DNA from: Verrucomicrobiota bacterium
GTDB lineage: Bacteria; Verrucomicrobiota; Verrucomicrobiia; CAIQCK01
DNA: 64,000 nt
Reading direction: 5' to 3'
Assembly (NCBI GenBank): GCA_026397915.1
Contig: JAPLTX010000021.1
Location: 220,841 to 284,840 of the forward strand
Below are positions 40,249 through 50,217 of this stretch, piece after piece; position 1 is the stretch's first letter, and the number at the start of each line of letters is the position of its first letter. The position numbers and the translations under genes were made by a program. The notes beneath the pieces are model-generated. The model saw nothing but the letters and a program-made list of their open reading frames with translations, was not told the origin of the DNA and made no database searches.

Positions 40249-41844
40249 ATGAAAACGCTGAGATGGAATCCACAGATCCTGATGGCAATCGCAGCCGCCG
40301 TGCTCATCGCGCCGCTGTGCGCGGTTCCGGCCGCCGCCGCGAGCGCGCAGTTCGAGCAACTCCTGCCTGACCTCTATCTTCTGCGAGACACCTGCAACGT
40401 CTATTTGCTGCGCGACGGCGAGCGCGCGGTGGCGATTGACTTCGGCGGCAGCGATTGGACCGGCGCGCTGAGTTCCATCGGCGTCAAGCAACTCGATTAC
40501 GTCCTGCTCACGCATCATCACCGCGACCAGTGCGAAGGGTTGCTGAGCTACACGGGCAACGCCGAACTGCGCGCGCCCACGGGCGAAGCGGGCTTTCTGT
40601 CGCCCGACGGCGTTAGAGCCTACTGGAAGCGGCGCATGGCGCGGCCGAGCGGCTACCCGACGAGCTTCAGCGTGCTGCCGCGCGGCTTGGCGGCTGTGCA
40701 ATGCAAACTCGCCGAGGGAGCCGATCTGTTTTGGGGCCAGCATCGCATCCGGTTCTTACCGACGCCCGGCCACACTGCCAGCGCGCTGACGGTCATGGTG
40801 ACTTGGCAGGGGAAGAACGTCTTCTTCTGCGGCGACGCCGTCCATGCCGGCGGCAAGGTCTGGCAGCCGTTCCATCTCGAATGGGACCACTGGACGCCGA
40901 GCGGCGCGCTTCAGGCGTGGTATGGATTGGAGCGGCTCGGCTACTGCCACATAGACCTGCTCTGCCCGTCGCACGGGCCGGTCGTCTCGCGCGGCGCGGG
41001 GGATTGCGTGAAGCTGGCCCGGACGCGCCTGATGGCTCTCATCCGCGCCAAAGGCTCCGTCTGCGAAGGCGAGCGCGACGACTACTTCCCGCTGGAGCCG
41101 TTGCCCGGTCTCAACGCGCGGCGCGTGTCGCCGCACCTCTACCAGTTTGGCGGCAACAGCTTCCTGCTCGTCTCGAAGACCGGCGAGGGTTTCCTCGTGG
41201 ACCCGTTCAAACCGAGCCTGCCCGACCTCGAAGCCCTGCTGCCGGTGGCCGGTGTGAAACGCGTGACGGCCTGCATCGCATCGCACTTCCACTACGATCA
41301 CACCGACGCGTATCCGGCGATGAAGGAGAAATACGGCGCCGAGGCATGGATGCATCCGTGGCTGGCCGAGGTGCTCGGTAACTCCGATAAGCTCGACCTG
41401 CCGTATCTGCCCGCCGCGCCAATCAAGGCCGACCGCGTGTTGCCTGAGACGGGTGAGTTCACGTGGAACGAATACCGCTTCGACCTCTGGCCGATGCCGG
41501 CGCAGACGCGATGGCACTGCGCGTTCATGGCGACGGTGGACGGCAGGCGCGTGTTCTTCAGCGGCGACAGCTACCAGTCGCCGTCGCGCTGGAACGGCAC
41601 GGGCGGCTTCTGCGCCTTCAACAACTGCCACTTTGACGCCTTTCGCGACAGCGCGCGGCTGGTGTTGCGCGTGAAGCCCGACCTCATCGCCAACGGCCAC
41701 CAAGTCGTCTATCGCTATCACGCCAGCCACTACGAGAAGATCGTGCGTTGGGCCGACATGGCAGAGAAAGCCGTGCGCGACCTCTGCCCGTCGCCGGATT
41801 GGACGAAGGACTACTACGTCCCGCAGAAGCTGGAGACGCCGTAA
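40249..41844 (+). CDS. Secreted tandem metallo-beta-lactamase-fold protein
   Basis: The 531-residue product has a signal peptide (ILMAIAAAVLIAPLCAVPAAA). Two MBL domains follow. The first has THHHRDQ (H89, H91, D93) and TPGHTASALTVMV, FCGDAVHAGG and CPSHGPVVS. The second has SHFHYDH (H346, H348, D350, H351), FFSGDSYQSPSRWNG and ANGHQVVYRYH. Both keep most metal ligands; the first has Gln94 where His is usual. Duplication of a hydrolase domain in one exported chain is uncommon. It starts 26 nt after the SDR gene. The substrate is unknown. Confidence 0.82.
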   Translation: MKTLRWNPQILMAIAAAVLIAPLCAVPAAAASAQFEQLLPDLYLLRDTCNVYLLRDGERAVAIDFGGSDWTGALSSIGVKQLDYVLLTHHHRDQCEGLLSYTGNAELRAPTGEAGFLSPDGVRAYWKRRMARPSGYPTSFSVLPRGLAAVQCKLAEGADLFWGQHRIRFLPTPGHTASALTVMVTWQGKNVFFCGDAVHAGGKVWQPFHLEWDHWTPSGALQAWYGLERLGYCHIDLLCPSHGPVVSRGAGDCVKLARTRLMALIRAKGSVCEGERDDYFPLEPLPGLNARRVSPHLYQFGGNSFLLVSKTGEGFLVDPFKPSLPDLEALLPVAGVKRVTACIASHFHYDHTDAYPAMKEKYGAEAWMHPWLAEVLGNSDKLDLPYLPAAPIKADRVLPETGEFTWNEYRFDLWPMPAQTRWHCAFMATVDGRRVFFSGDSYQSPSRWNGTGGFCAFNNCHFDAFRDSARLVLRVKPDLIANGHQVVYRYHASHYEKIVRWADMAEKAVRDLCPSPDWTKDYYVPQKLETP

Positions 41845-41865
41845 AAGAAACCTGACCGTAAGAAC

Positions 41866-43611
41866 GTGAGACTGCCATTCATTGTCGCCGCCCTTGTTGC
41901 GTTCACTGTCTCAACTGCTTTTCCCGCCGCCGCCCAATCCACGAAAGCAATGGCGCTGGAGTTTCTGATGCGTCATGCCCCGGCGGCGCTCAAGTGTCAG
42001 CGGGAGGATGGCGCGTTCTTTCCGTTCCCGGAGTGGAAACAGCCGTCACGCTACCACCAGTATTGCCTGTATCCGCTGGCGTATCTCTACGTGACACCGG
42101 AGGCGGGAAGGTTCTATCACGATCCTGCGTTGCTAAATGCAGTGCGCGCTTCGATGCGTTACATGAGCGGACTCATCAAGCCCGACGGGACATCGCCTGT
42201 GTATTCGCGCGGCGGTCACTGGGGCGACGCGCTGGATGATTGGTGGCCTTACTTCGCGTTGGAGAGCTGGGAACTCGTGCGCGGGCACTTGACGCCGGAA
42301 GAGAACGCGCTGTGGGAAAAGACCATCCGACGCAGCGTGGAGGGTTGTGTGAAGCACGTCGAGCGGACGCTGGCGAATCCGAAGTTCCCCGACGCCGACA
42401 ATGTGGCCAATCACTTCGTCTGGTTTCTGCTGTCAGTGTTCCGGGCGGGCAAGGTTTTCGACCAGGATGACTGGCGCCGCCTGGCCGAGGGCGGACTGCA
42501 ACGCGTGATTGCCGTGCAGCAGCCCGGCGGTTACTGGCACGAGGGCGGCGGCCCGACCACGCTCTACAACTTCGTCACCACGGACGCGATCAGTCTCTAC
42601 GCAATCGAGACCGGCAACGCCGCCGCCTGGCGGGCGGTGCGCAAGGCGGAGGAATTTCACCGCGCGTTCACCTATCCGGATGGCGTGCCGGTCGAGACGA
42701 TAGACGGCCGCGTGCACTACACCGGGCGGCCGATGATGATCATTCCCGCCGGGTTCACACACTCGCCGGCGGGACAGGCCTATCTACAGCGCCAGATCGC
42801 GTGTCTGATGCGGCAACCGGTCGGGGATTTCCTGCAAGGCTATTCGTTCTTCACTGACGTCGCGCGACACGCGGGCAACGTCGCGCCTGCCGAGCCACCT
42901 TTGTCGCTGCACGTCCTGCCGAACCGGCTGGCCGCCATCACCTGCTCGCAGGATTGGGTTTGCGCGGTGAGTGCCATCGTCAACCGCGCTGTGAAGAGTC
43001 GTTGGTTTCAAGACCGCCAGAACCACGTCAGCTTTTGGCACAGCCGGACCGGCCTGATTTTCGGTGGCGGCAATTCCACCGGACAACCAGCGTTTTCCAC
43101 TGTCGTGGTCGAGAAGCTGGACGGTAGCGCACAGGCCTTTGTAACCAGTGCAGCCGAATTATTGCTGGCGGAACAGTCGCGGCTGGCGGTCGCGCTGACC
43201 GTTGGCGGCGAGTGCGTAGAAATCACCGTGCGGCTCGAAGACGATCGCACCGCCCGACTGGAGGCGCTGTGGCGTGGGCCGGGCCACGGTCCATGCGTGT
43301 GGCAATTGCCGCTGCGCCTCGACCGCTCGGCCAAAATCGTCGTTAGCGGAAAAACTCATACACTTGGGGACCGGAACCTGACGTTGACCGGCGCGGACTT
43401 GGGGGACAATCTGAACTACGGCGCCTGGCGTTTGCAATGGCAGGATGCGGCTGGGGCGACTTTTCGCTGGCCCATTGAGCAGTTCACTCCCTACTTCAAG
43501 GACGGTAAGTCCGACAAATCAGATCCGACAAGCCATACCGCCTATGGCGTGCTAGCATTGCGCCTGCGAGAGTCGGTGCCGGTTCGCGTGAAGTTTGCGA
43601 TCACAGAATGA
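41866..43611 (+). CDS. Secreted alpha/alpha-toroid polysaccharide lyase-like protein
   Basis: The 581-residue product starts at GTG 41866 with a clear signal peptide (RLPFIVAALVAFTVSTAFPAAA). The N-terminal two thirds are helical with conserved aromatic/His segments (QPSRYHQYCLYPLAYLYV, VANHFVWFLLSVFRAG, PGGYWHEGGGPTTLYNFV), as in alginate lyase or heparinase II/III toroids. The C-terminal third is beta-rich. No exact family can be fixed. The next gene's signal peptide has almost the same string (FTVSTAF), so the two were probably exported and evolved together. Confidence 0.68.
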   Translation: MRLPFIVAALVAFTVSTAFPAAAQSTKAMALEFLMRHAPAALKCQREDGAFFPFPEWKQPSRYHQYCLYPLAYLYVTPEAGRFYHDPALLNAVRASMRYMSGLIKPDGTSPVYSRGGHWGDALDDWWPYFALESWELVRGHLTPEENALWEKTIRRSVEGCVKHVERTLANPKFPDADNVANHFVWFLLSVFRAGKVFDQDDWRRLAEGGLQRVIAVQQPGGYWHEGGGPTTLYNFVTTDAISLYAIETGNAAAWRAVRKAEEFHRAFTYPDGVPVETIDGRVHYTGRPMMIIPAGFTHSPAGQAYLQRQIACLMRQPVGDFLQGYSFFTDVARHAGNVAPAEPPLSLHVLPNRLAAITCSQDWVCAVSAIVNRAVKSRWFQDRQNHVSFWHSRTGLIFGGGNSTGQPAFSTVVVEKLDGSAQAFVTSAAELLLAEQSRLAVALTVGGECVEITVRLEDDRTARLEALWRGPGHGPCVWQLPLRLDRSAKIVVSGKTHTLGDRNLTLTGADLGDNLNYGAWRLQWQDAAGATFRWPIEQFTPYFKDGKSDKSDPTSHTAYGVLALRLRESVPVRVKFAITE

Positions 43612-43624
43612 GAAACCCCCATCC

Positions 43625-46159
43625 ATGAAAACCATGAAACTGCTGCTTGTTGTCGCCGCCATCGTTGTATTCACCGTCTCGACCGCCTTCGCCGCCGACG
43701 CGCGCACGCTCGTCTCGCTCAACGGCCAGTGGGACATTGCCGAGGGCGGGATGGATCAGCCGCCGGCGAAGTTCAGCCATCGCGCGCCCGTGCCGGGACT
43801 CGTGGACATGGCCATGCCGTGCTTCGAGTCGCCCGGCTCGGCTGTGTCGCTAGACGAGCGGAAGGACAGAAAACGGCCCGCCGATCCGAGACGCGAGGCG
43901 TTCTGGTATCGGAGCACGTTCAAATTGAAAGGCCCGCTCCCGGAAGTGGCGCGCCTGAAGATCAACAAGGCGCGTTATGGCACAAAGGTCATCCTCAACG
44001 GCAAGGTCGTTGGCGAGCACGGACCGAATTTCACGCCCGCGTGGTTTGATGTGCGGCCGTTCCTGAAGGGAGGCGGCGCGGAGAACGAGCTGGCTATCCG
44101 CGTCGGCGCGTCATTGGCACAGGTGCCGGCGTATTTGACCGAGGGCTGGGATTTCGAGAAGAGCCGTTACATTCCCGGCATCTACGATTCGGTGGAGCTG
44201 ATCCTCTGCGGGGCGCCGCACGTGATAAACGTGCAAACCGTGCCCGACGTGGAGAAGAAGGCTGTTCGCGCCGTCATCGAACTGGCGAGTGCCGCGACAG
44301 CGCAGGTGAAAGGCGTCGTGCGCGAGGCGAAGTCTGGCCGCACTGTTGGCAACGCGTCGGTCGAGGCGCGCTCGGCAAATAAGGTCGAGTTGACCATTCC
44401 GATCCGCGACGCGCGGCTCTGGACACCGGAGGATCCGTTCCTTTACGAACTGGTCGTGGACACCGGTGGCGACACGTCGAGGACGCGGTTCGGGCTGCGC
44501 ACGTTCACGACCGACCCGGCAAGCGGCCGCGCGCTGCTCAACGGCCGGCCGTATTTCCTGCGCGGCTCCAACGTCTGCATCTACCGTTTCATGGAGGACG
44601 CCAAACGCGGCGGGTTGCCGTGGGATCGCGACTGGGTGCGCAAGCTGCACCGGCGGTTCAAGGAGATGCACTGGAACTCGTTGCGCTACTGCATCGGGTT
44701 CCCGCCGGAGCTTTGGTATGAGATCGCCGACGAGGAGGGCGTCATGATCCAGGACGAGTTCCCGATCTGGTATGGCGGGCGGCCGGATGCGTGGCCGAAG
44801 GAAATCACGCAGCAGCACCTCGCCGTCGAGTTCACGGAGTGGATGCGCGAGCGTTGGAACCATCCGTGCGTCGTCATCTGGGACGCGCAGAACGAGACCA
44901 CCGACGACGCCGTCGTCGCCGCGACGTTGATGGCCGTGCGCGGCCTCGACCAGTCGAACCGCCCGTGGGACAACGGCTGGGGCGCGCCGCAGAAGCTTGG
45001 CGACATCTCCGAGTGCCATCCGTATCGGGCAAACCGGAAAAACTTCTTTGCCAACTTCGCGAACGAAACAGGCATCCCGGACATCGGTCCGGGCACGGGC
45101 ACGCGGCCGTTCGTCAACAAAGCCAAGCCGCCGTATCTCATCAACGAATACGGCTGGCTTTGGATCAACCGCGACGGCACGCTGCCGACGCTGACGGTCG
45201 AGGTTTATAAGCGGTTGCTTGGCGAAAAGGCCACCGTCGCCGAGCGGTTCCGCTACTACGCGCGGACGCTGGCGGCGAAGACCGAGTTCTGGCGCAGCAA
45301 GCGGCTGTGCGCCGGCGTGCTGCACTTCTGCGGCCTTGGTTACTCGCGCCACGACGGTCAGACCAGCGACCATTTCATCAACGTGAAGAACCTGACTTAC
45401 GAGCCGAACTTCCGCCGCTACGTGAGCGACAGCTTCGCGCCTGTCGGCATCATGCTCGACTTCTGGAGCGACGAGCTGCCGCCCGGTGAGAAGCGCGACC
45501 TCTCCGTCGTAGTTATCAACGACCTCTACGAAAACTGGTCGGGCAACGTCCACTTCCGCATCCTCCACGGCACAAAGACGCTCGCCGAGCAGACGCAGCC
45601 GTGCGAAGTCGCTGCGCTCGGCGATAAGCGGCTGACGTTCAACCTCGCCGTTCCCGCCGATGCGGGCCGCTACACACTCGAAGCCGCACTGGTGAAGAAG
45701 GGCGCGCCCGACGTTCGGAGCTTGCGCGACTTCACCGTGCTGACGCCGGAGGAGCGCGAGGCCCGTCGCAACCTCGCCGAGGGCCGGCCCGTGAAGGCGT
45801 TGTCGGTGCTGACGAAGGACGGTCAGACCTATCGCGCCGAGTTCGCCGTGGACGGCAAGAGCGACACGCGCTGGTCGAGCGAGTTCCGCGACCCGCAATG
45901 GCTCGCCGTGGACCTTGGCGCGGCGCAGGCGATCTCCCGCGTCGAGTTGCAATGGGAGGGCGCGTTCGCGAAAGCCTACACGATCCAGGTTTCGCTCGAC
46001 GGCGAGAACTGGAAAACCGTCCACGCTACCACCAAGGGCGCCGGCAAGACCGAAGTCATCCGTTTCGCGCCGACGCAGGCCCGCTGGGTTCGCCTCCAAG
46101 GCACGCAACGCGGCACGCCTTTCGGCTACTCGCTTTGGGAAGTGCGCGTGTATCACTGA
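43625..46159 (+). CDS. Secreted GH2-family glycosidase with C-terminal F5/8 type C domain
   Basis: The 844-residue product has a signal peptide, a GH2 N-terminal jelly roll (SLNGQWDIAEGGMD, FWYRSTFKL), an immunoglobulin-like domain (DARLWTPEDPFLYELVVD) and the TIM barrel. The acid/base is Glu424 in WDAQNETTDD and the nucleophile Glu508 in LINEYGWLW. A C-terminal discoidin-like module follows (residues about 705-843, NLAEGRPVKALSV to SLWEVRVYH), a carbohydrate-binding type. Beta-galactosidase, glucuronidase or mannosidase activity cannot be told apart by eye. I chose ATG 43625, 13 nt after the upstream stop. Confidence 0.85.
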   Translation: MKTMKLLLVVAAIVVFTVSTAFAADARTLVSLNGQWDIAEGGMDQPPAKFSHRAPVPGLVDMAMPCFESPGSAVSLDERKDRKRPADPRREAFWYRSTFKLKGPLPEVARLKINKARYGTKVILNGKVVGEHGPNFTPAWFDVRPFLKGGGAENELAIRVGASLAQVPAYLTEGWDFEKSRYIPGIYDSVELILCGAPHVINVQTVPDVEKKAVRAVIELASAATAQVKGVVREAKSGRTVGNASVEARSANKVELTIPIRDARLWTPEDPFLYELVVDTGGDTSRTRFGLRTFTTDPASGRALLNGRPYFLRGSNVCIYRFMEDAKRGGLPWDRDWVRKLHRRFKEMHWNSLRYCIGFPPELWYEIADEEGVMIQDEFPIWYGGRPDAWPKEITQQHLAVEFTEWMRERWNHPCVVIWDAQNETTDDAVVAATLMAVRGLDQSNRPWDNGWGAPQKLGDISECHPYRANRKNFFANFANETGIPDIGPGTGTRPFVNKAKPPYLINEYGWLWINRDGTLPTLTVEVYKRLLGEKATVAERFRYYARTLAAKTEFWRSKRLCAGVLHFCGLGYSRHDGQTSDHFINVKNLTYEPNFRRYVSDSFAPVGIMLDFWSDELPPGEKRDLSVVVINDLYENWSGNVHFRILHGTKTLAEQTQPCEVAALGDKRLTFNLAVPADAGRYTLEAALVKKGAPDVRSLRDFTVLTPEEREARRNLAEGRPVKALSVLTKDGQTYRAEFAVDGKSDTRWSSEFRDPQWLAVDLGAAQAISRVELQWEGAFAKAYTIQVSLDGENWKTVHATTKGAGKTEVIRFAPTQARWVRLQGTQRGTPFGYSLWEVRVYH

Positions 46160-46507
46160 GCGCTGCACGTGGTTGTAGAGCCGGTCGTCTTGGCCGACAA
46201 AACCGTTTCATGCCGAACTTCGCGAAAACACCAGAACGTTGTGAACGAGGCGGCCGCCACTACAACGCCGCGGACGTCTTTTCCTTGGGCCGAAAACCGA
46301 AGTTCGCTGTGGGCTATTCTCTTGTTGTTGCTCCGCGACTTGCCATCAGAGGTTTGATCCATGATGGCGGCGAATTGGCTTGTCTGCTGCAAGGTCGGGG
46401 ATTTCCCTACGTGTTTTTCATTGTTTCCCGACGTGCAAGCGTCGGTGGCATGAGGTAATGTATGAAATCATTGGCATTGGAGCAGAACCCGCAGTAGAGA
46501 AACGGTT
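46160..46507. other. Gene-free stretch before the Tad-type locus
   Basis: 348 nt without a convincing gene. A 6-bp hairpin (CCGACG / CGTCGG, 46428-46445) lies about 60 nt before the first pilus gene. I see no clear sigma-70 or sigma-54 boxes. Confidence 0.4.
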
Positions 46508-46975
46508 GTGAGGACGGAATGGAAAACCGGTCGGCGGCGCCAAGGGCAATCTCTTGTGGAGACTGCGCTGACCTTCGTGATTTTCATGTTGCTGGTCTTC
46601 GGCGTCCTGGACTTTTCGCGTCTGTTCTTTGTTCATCTGACGATGCAGCACGCGCTGCGCGTGGCGGGCCGGTATGCCGCTACGGGCAATCATTTGACGA
46701 ACTCGCAGGGCACCAGCATGTCGCGCACCAATTCCATCATGCAAGTTGCGCAAAACGCGGCGATGGGCCTGCCGTTGACGACGATTCAGTTTACCAGCCA
46801 GTCCTTCGGCGGCGGCAGCGCCGGCGGTCCCTGCGACACGGTCACGATGGCGCTCGGCTGCAATGTCCAGTTGTTGACGCCGCTGATTTCGCGGTTTTTC
46901 ACCAACGGCGTCTATCGCTTCAATGCCAGTATGACGTATCGAAATGAACCCTTCCCTCCCACTCAAACGAACTAG
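46508..46975 (+). CDS. TadE-like pseudopilin
   Basis: The 155-residue product has the TadE pattern: a basic N-terminus, then GQSLVETALTFVIFMLLVFG with the Glu five residues into the hydrophobic helix, DFSRLFFVHLTMQHALRVAG, and a variable exported domain with two Cys (PCDTVTMALGC). TadE proteins are minor pilins processed by a prepilin peptidase. The start is GTG 46508; the nearby ATG is out of frame. It overlaps the next gene by 32 nt. Confidence 0.8.
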   Translation: MRTEWKTGRRRQGQSLVETALTFVIFMLLVFGVLDFSRLFFVHLTMQHALRVAGRYAATGNHLTNSQGTSMSRTNSIMQVAQNAAMGLPLTTIQFTSQSFGGGSAGGPCDTVTMALGCNVQLLTPLISRFFTNGVYRFNASMTYRNEPFPPTQTN

Positions 46976-47546
46976 CGATCCGGCCGCGCCATCCGCGGCC
47001 ACCCTGTGCGTGAGCAGCGAGCGCCATTTCCGCGGCAGGCGAAAGGGCCAGGCGCTGATGGAGTTTGCCATGATCGTCGTGATTTTGGCGATCATGGTAA
47101 TGGGGCTGGTGGATTACGGACGGTTGTTCGTGGTGCGCCAGGTAATGGTCAACGCAAGCCGCGAAGGCGCAAACCTCGCGGCGCGCGGCACGACTTTGTC
47201 CAATGCCGTGGCCGCGATGATTTCGACGGCACCGGCGATGCTTTTCAGTAATGGTTATGGAACGATTATCGCGTCCACGGTGACTCGCTCCGGCAGCGGC
47301 GTTGCGACCGTCACGGGTCAGGTGAAATACGGTGCCACCAATTTTCTCAGCCGCATCGGGAGCTTGAATGCATCGGGCAGTAGCGTGACGCTGCCCAGCA
47401 ATCAGTTGCCGCAAACGAACCAAACGTTATACGTGACCGAGGTTTTCTACCCCTTCACACCCGCGACGCCGGTGGCTAACCTCATGCGTTTCATGTCAAC
47501 AAATGCTGCGATGCCAACGAGCCTGTATGACGTGACGTTTTTTTAG
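46944..47546 (+). CDS. TadE/TadF-like pseudopilin
   Basis: The 200-residue product has a 34-residue basic leader, then GQALMEFAMIVVILAIMVMG with the pilin-like Glu, followed by DYGRLFVVRQVMVNASREGA and a beta-rich exterior (VTVTGQVKYGATNFLSRIGS-like region). This matches the TadE/TadF family of minor pilins. The long pre-peptide is a little unusual; an internal start is possible but no better ATG exists before the helix. It lies in a row with the other pilus genes and overlaps its predecessor. Confidence 0.78.
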   Translation: MNPSLPLKRTSDPAAPSAATLCVSSERHFRGRRKGQALMEFAMIVVILAIMVMGLVDYGRLFVVRQVMVNASREGANLAARGTTLSNAVAAMISTAPAMLFSNGYGTIIASTVTRSGSGVATVTGQVKYGATNFLSRIGSLNASGSSVTLPSNQLPQTNQTLYVTEVFYPFTPATPVANLMRFMSTNAAMPTSLYDVTFF

Positions 47547-47567
47547 GGGTAAAGGCAGGCAAGTTCC

Positions 47568-48800
47568 ATGAGCATCGTCCATCATCTCGGCCTGAAGCGG
47601 CGGGGGGAAGCCGGACAGACACTGGTTGTTTACGCCATCATGTCGCTGGTGTTGGTTCTTGTTGTCGGACTGTGCATGGATGGGGCCACCATTTACCTGA
47701 GCAAGGCGGCTTTGGACAAAGCGGTGGACGCGGCGGCGCTGACGGCCGTCCGCAACCTGTTCCAAGGAGATGAGCGGGCGAGCGAGGTGGCGCAAGCCGC
47801 CCTCACCGCCAACTATCGCAGCGGCGGCTGGAATGCGCAGCCGCCCGTGGTCAACATCAACTACAGTGTTGACTCCAACGGCAACAAGGTGATGAACATC
47901 TTGGGCACTGCGGTGATCAACACCTATTTCATGCGCATCGTGCCGCGGTTCCAGACATTCACGATCAGTTCCGCGGCAAGCGCCACGCGCGCCAAGCTGG
48001 TCATGAGCCTGGTGCTCGACCGTTCCACCTCGATGGTTGGCAACAACGGTTCGGGAAAACTGCCGGGCGCGGTGGGCACTTTCATCAGTTTTTTCGACGA
48101 CAACATGGACAAGGTGTCTTTGGTCAGTTTCTCTGACACGACAAACCTGAACGTCTCCGTGCGGCAACCCTTCAAGAGCGTTGTCACCACCGCCGCCCAC
48201 GCCCTGGTATTTGAAGGCTACACTTACTCCGAGGGCGGCCTCAAGCTGGCGAAGCAGCAAAACGACAGCGTGATCATCCCTGCTGGCGATAACGTCATCA
48301 AGCTTGTGGTCTTCTTCACTGACGGTCAGGCCAACACCTTCCAATACACATGGCCGACCAACAAGACTTACAACGTCAGCGGCTCTGATTCCGGCAGCTA
48401 TTACTACATTTTGGATCCTGGAACCGGCAACGTGCTTCCCAGCTCTTCAAGCAGATACTCGTCGGCGCCGCCAGCGTATTGCCCGACCATGATTAACTTC
48501 GTTTCCGTCAACGGCTCCACCAAGGCCGTCAACCCCTCGAACATCCGCAACGAAGGCGACCTGCGGCTCTTGGATATCGCTAACACCATTCGCAATGCCG
48601 GCATGCTGATTTTCTGCATCGGCCTCGGCGGTGGCAGCATGGACGAAGCCATGCTCCACAAGGTGGCCAACGATCCCTCTTCGAGCACCTTCAACCCCAA
48701 TCAGCCCGTCGGCGAAACCATCATCGCCGCCACCGCCAACGACCTGCAAGTGGCCTTCCAGCAGATTGCCGCCAAGATTCTATTGCGGCTGACGCAGTGA
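47568..48800 (+). CDS. TadG-like protein with von Willebrand factor A domain (paralogue 1)
   Basis: The 410-residue product has an N-terminal pilin-like helix (GQTLVVYAIMSLVLVLVVGL), then DKAVDAAALTAVRNLFQGD, which is the TadG N-terminal region. From about residue 145 comes a vWA domain with the MIDAS motif DRSTS (D151-S155), SLVSFSDTTNLNV and VVFFTDGQANTF. Such proteins bind metal-dependent ligands at the cell surface and are linked to Tad/Flp pili. The next gene is a close tandem copy. Confidence 0.85.
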   Translation: MSIVHHLGLKRRGEAGQTLVVYAIMSLVLVLVVGLCMDGATIYLSKAALDKAVDAAALTAVRNLFQGDERASEVAQAALTANYRSGGWNAQPPVVNINYSVDSNGNKVMNILGTAVINTYFMRIVPRFQTFTISSAASATRAKLVMSLVLDRSTSMVGNNGSGKLPGAVGTFISFFDDNMDKVSLVSFSDTTNLNVSVRQPFKSVVTTAAHALVFEGYTYSEGGLKLAKQQNDSVIIPAGDNVIKLVVFFTDGQANTFQYTWPTNKTYNVSGSDSGSYYYILDPGTGNVLPSSSSRYSSAPPAYCPTMINFVSVNGSTKAVNPSNIRNEGDLRLLDIANTIRNAGMLIFCIGLGGGSMDEAMLHKVANDPSSSTFNPNQPVGETIIAATANDLQVAFQQIAAKILLRLTQ

Positions 48801-48975
48801 GCGTTGAAACGGGCGACGGCTGGAACAGGGAACCATCGTTCTGCTGGGTTACTTGGGAGTTAGATGCCGGGGGCGAGTCAGTGCGGTAAGAAGATTACAT
48901 GCTTGCAGACTGGCTGTAGAAGGCTACGATACTACTAATTCGTCTGCTGAGTTGTATTCTTGGACGCAACAGAAA

Positions 48976-50217
48976 ATGAGTCTATTGGGCACCTTCCACC
49001 ATCTTAATCGGGGGCGTCGGAAGAAGACCGGCCAGACCCTCGTCTTTTTCGCCATCATGCTGTTGGTGCTGATCCTCATCGTCGGGATGACGGTGGATGC
49101 GGCAACCATTTATCTGAGCAAGGCGTCCATGGACAAGGCGGTGGACGCGGCGTCGCTGACGGCCGTCCGCAACCTGTTCCAAGGACAGGCCCAGGCGACC
49201 CAGGTCGCGCAGGCTGCGTTCACGGCCAACTACCGCTGCGGTAGCCAATCTGCCAGCGATCCTGTCCTCAACATCTCTTACTCCACCGATTCTGCCAACA
49301 ACACGGTCGTGAACATCTTGGGCACTTCGGTAATCAACACCTACTTCCTGCGCGTCATCCCGCGGTTCCAGACATTCCAGATCAGTTCCTTGGCCACCGC
49401 CACGCGCGCCAAGCTGGTCATGAGCCTGGTGATTGATCGTTCCGGCTCGATGGTCGGCAACAACGGCTCGCAGAAACTGCCGGGCGCGGTGAGCACCTTC
49501 ATCAGTTTCTTCGATGACAACATGGACAAGGTGTCTTTGGTCAGTTTCTCCGACACGACCAACCTGAACGTCTCGGTGCGGCAACCCTTCAAGAGCGCTG
49601 TCACCACCGCTGCCAACGCCTTGTCATTTGAAGGCTACACTTACTCCGAGGGCGGCATGAAGCTGGCGAAGCAGCAAAACGACAGCGTGGTCATTCCCTC
49701 GGGCGAAAACGTCATCAAGCTCGTGGTGTTTTTCACTGATGGCTTGGCCAACACCTTCCAATACACATGGCCGACCAACAAGACTTATAACGTCAGCGGC
49801 TCTGATTCCGGCAACTATTACTACATTTTGCATCCCACCACTGGTAACACGCTTCCCAGTTCTTCAAGCAAATACTCGTCGGCACCGCCGTCGTATTGCC
49901 CGACCATGATTAACTTCGTTTCTGTCAACGGCTCCACCAAGGCCGTCAACGCCTCGAACATCCGCAACGAGGGCGATCTGCGACTTTTGGATATCGCTAA
50001 CACCATTCGCAATGCCGGCATGTTGATTTTTTGCATCGGCCTTGGTGGCGGCAGCATGGACGAAGCCATGCTCCACAAGGTAGCCAACGATCCCTCTTCG
50101 AGCACCTTCAACCCCAATCAGCCCGTCGGCGAAACCATCATCGCCGCCACTGCCAACGACCTGCAAGTCGCCTTCCAGCAGATCGCCGCCAAGATTCTAT
50201 TGCGACTGACGCAATGA
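48976..50217 (+). CDS. TadG-like protein with von Willebrand factor A domain (paralogue 2)
   Basis: The 413-residue product repeats the layout of the gene at 47568, with MIDAS DRSGS (D154-S158). The vWA and C-terminal parts are almost identical to paralogue 1 at the protein level and very similar in DNA, while the N-terminal 130 residues differ more. This points to a tandem duplication with later gene conversion of the 3' part. ATG 48976 follows an unremarkable leader; earlier in-frame codons lie in the 175-nt gap between the copies. Confidence 0.85.
   Translation: MSLLGTFHHLNRGRRKKTGQTLVFFAIMLLVLILIVGMTVDAATIYLSKASMDKAVDAASLTAVRNLFQGQAQATQVAQAAFTANYRCGSQSASDPVLNISYSTDSANNTVVNILGTSVINTYFLRVIPRFQTFQISSLATATRAKLVMSLVIDRSGSMVGNNGSQKLPGAVSTFISFFDDNMDKVSLVSFSDTTNLNVSVRQPFKSAVTTAANALSFEGYTYSEGGMKLAKQQNDSVVIPSGENVIKLVVFFTDGLANTFQYTWPTNKTYNVSGSDSGNYYYILHPTTGNTLPSSSSKYSSAPPSYCPTMINFVSVNGSTKAVNASNIRNEGDLRLLDIANTIRNAGMLIFCIGLGGGSMDEAMLHKVANDPSSSTFNPNQPVGETIIAATANDLQVAFQQIAAKILLRLTQ

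Noticed and set aside
46428..46445. Operator or terminator at the 6-bp hairpin before the pilus genes
   Set aside because: Short, no U-run, and no second copy; could be chance.
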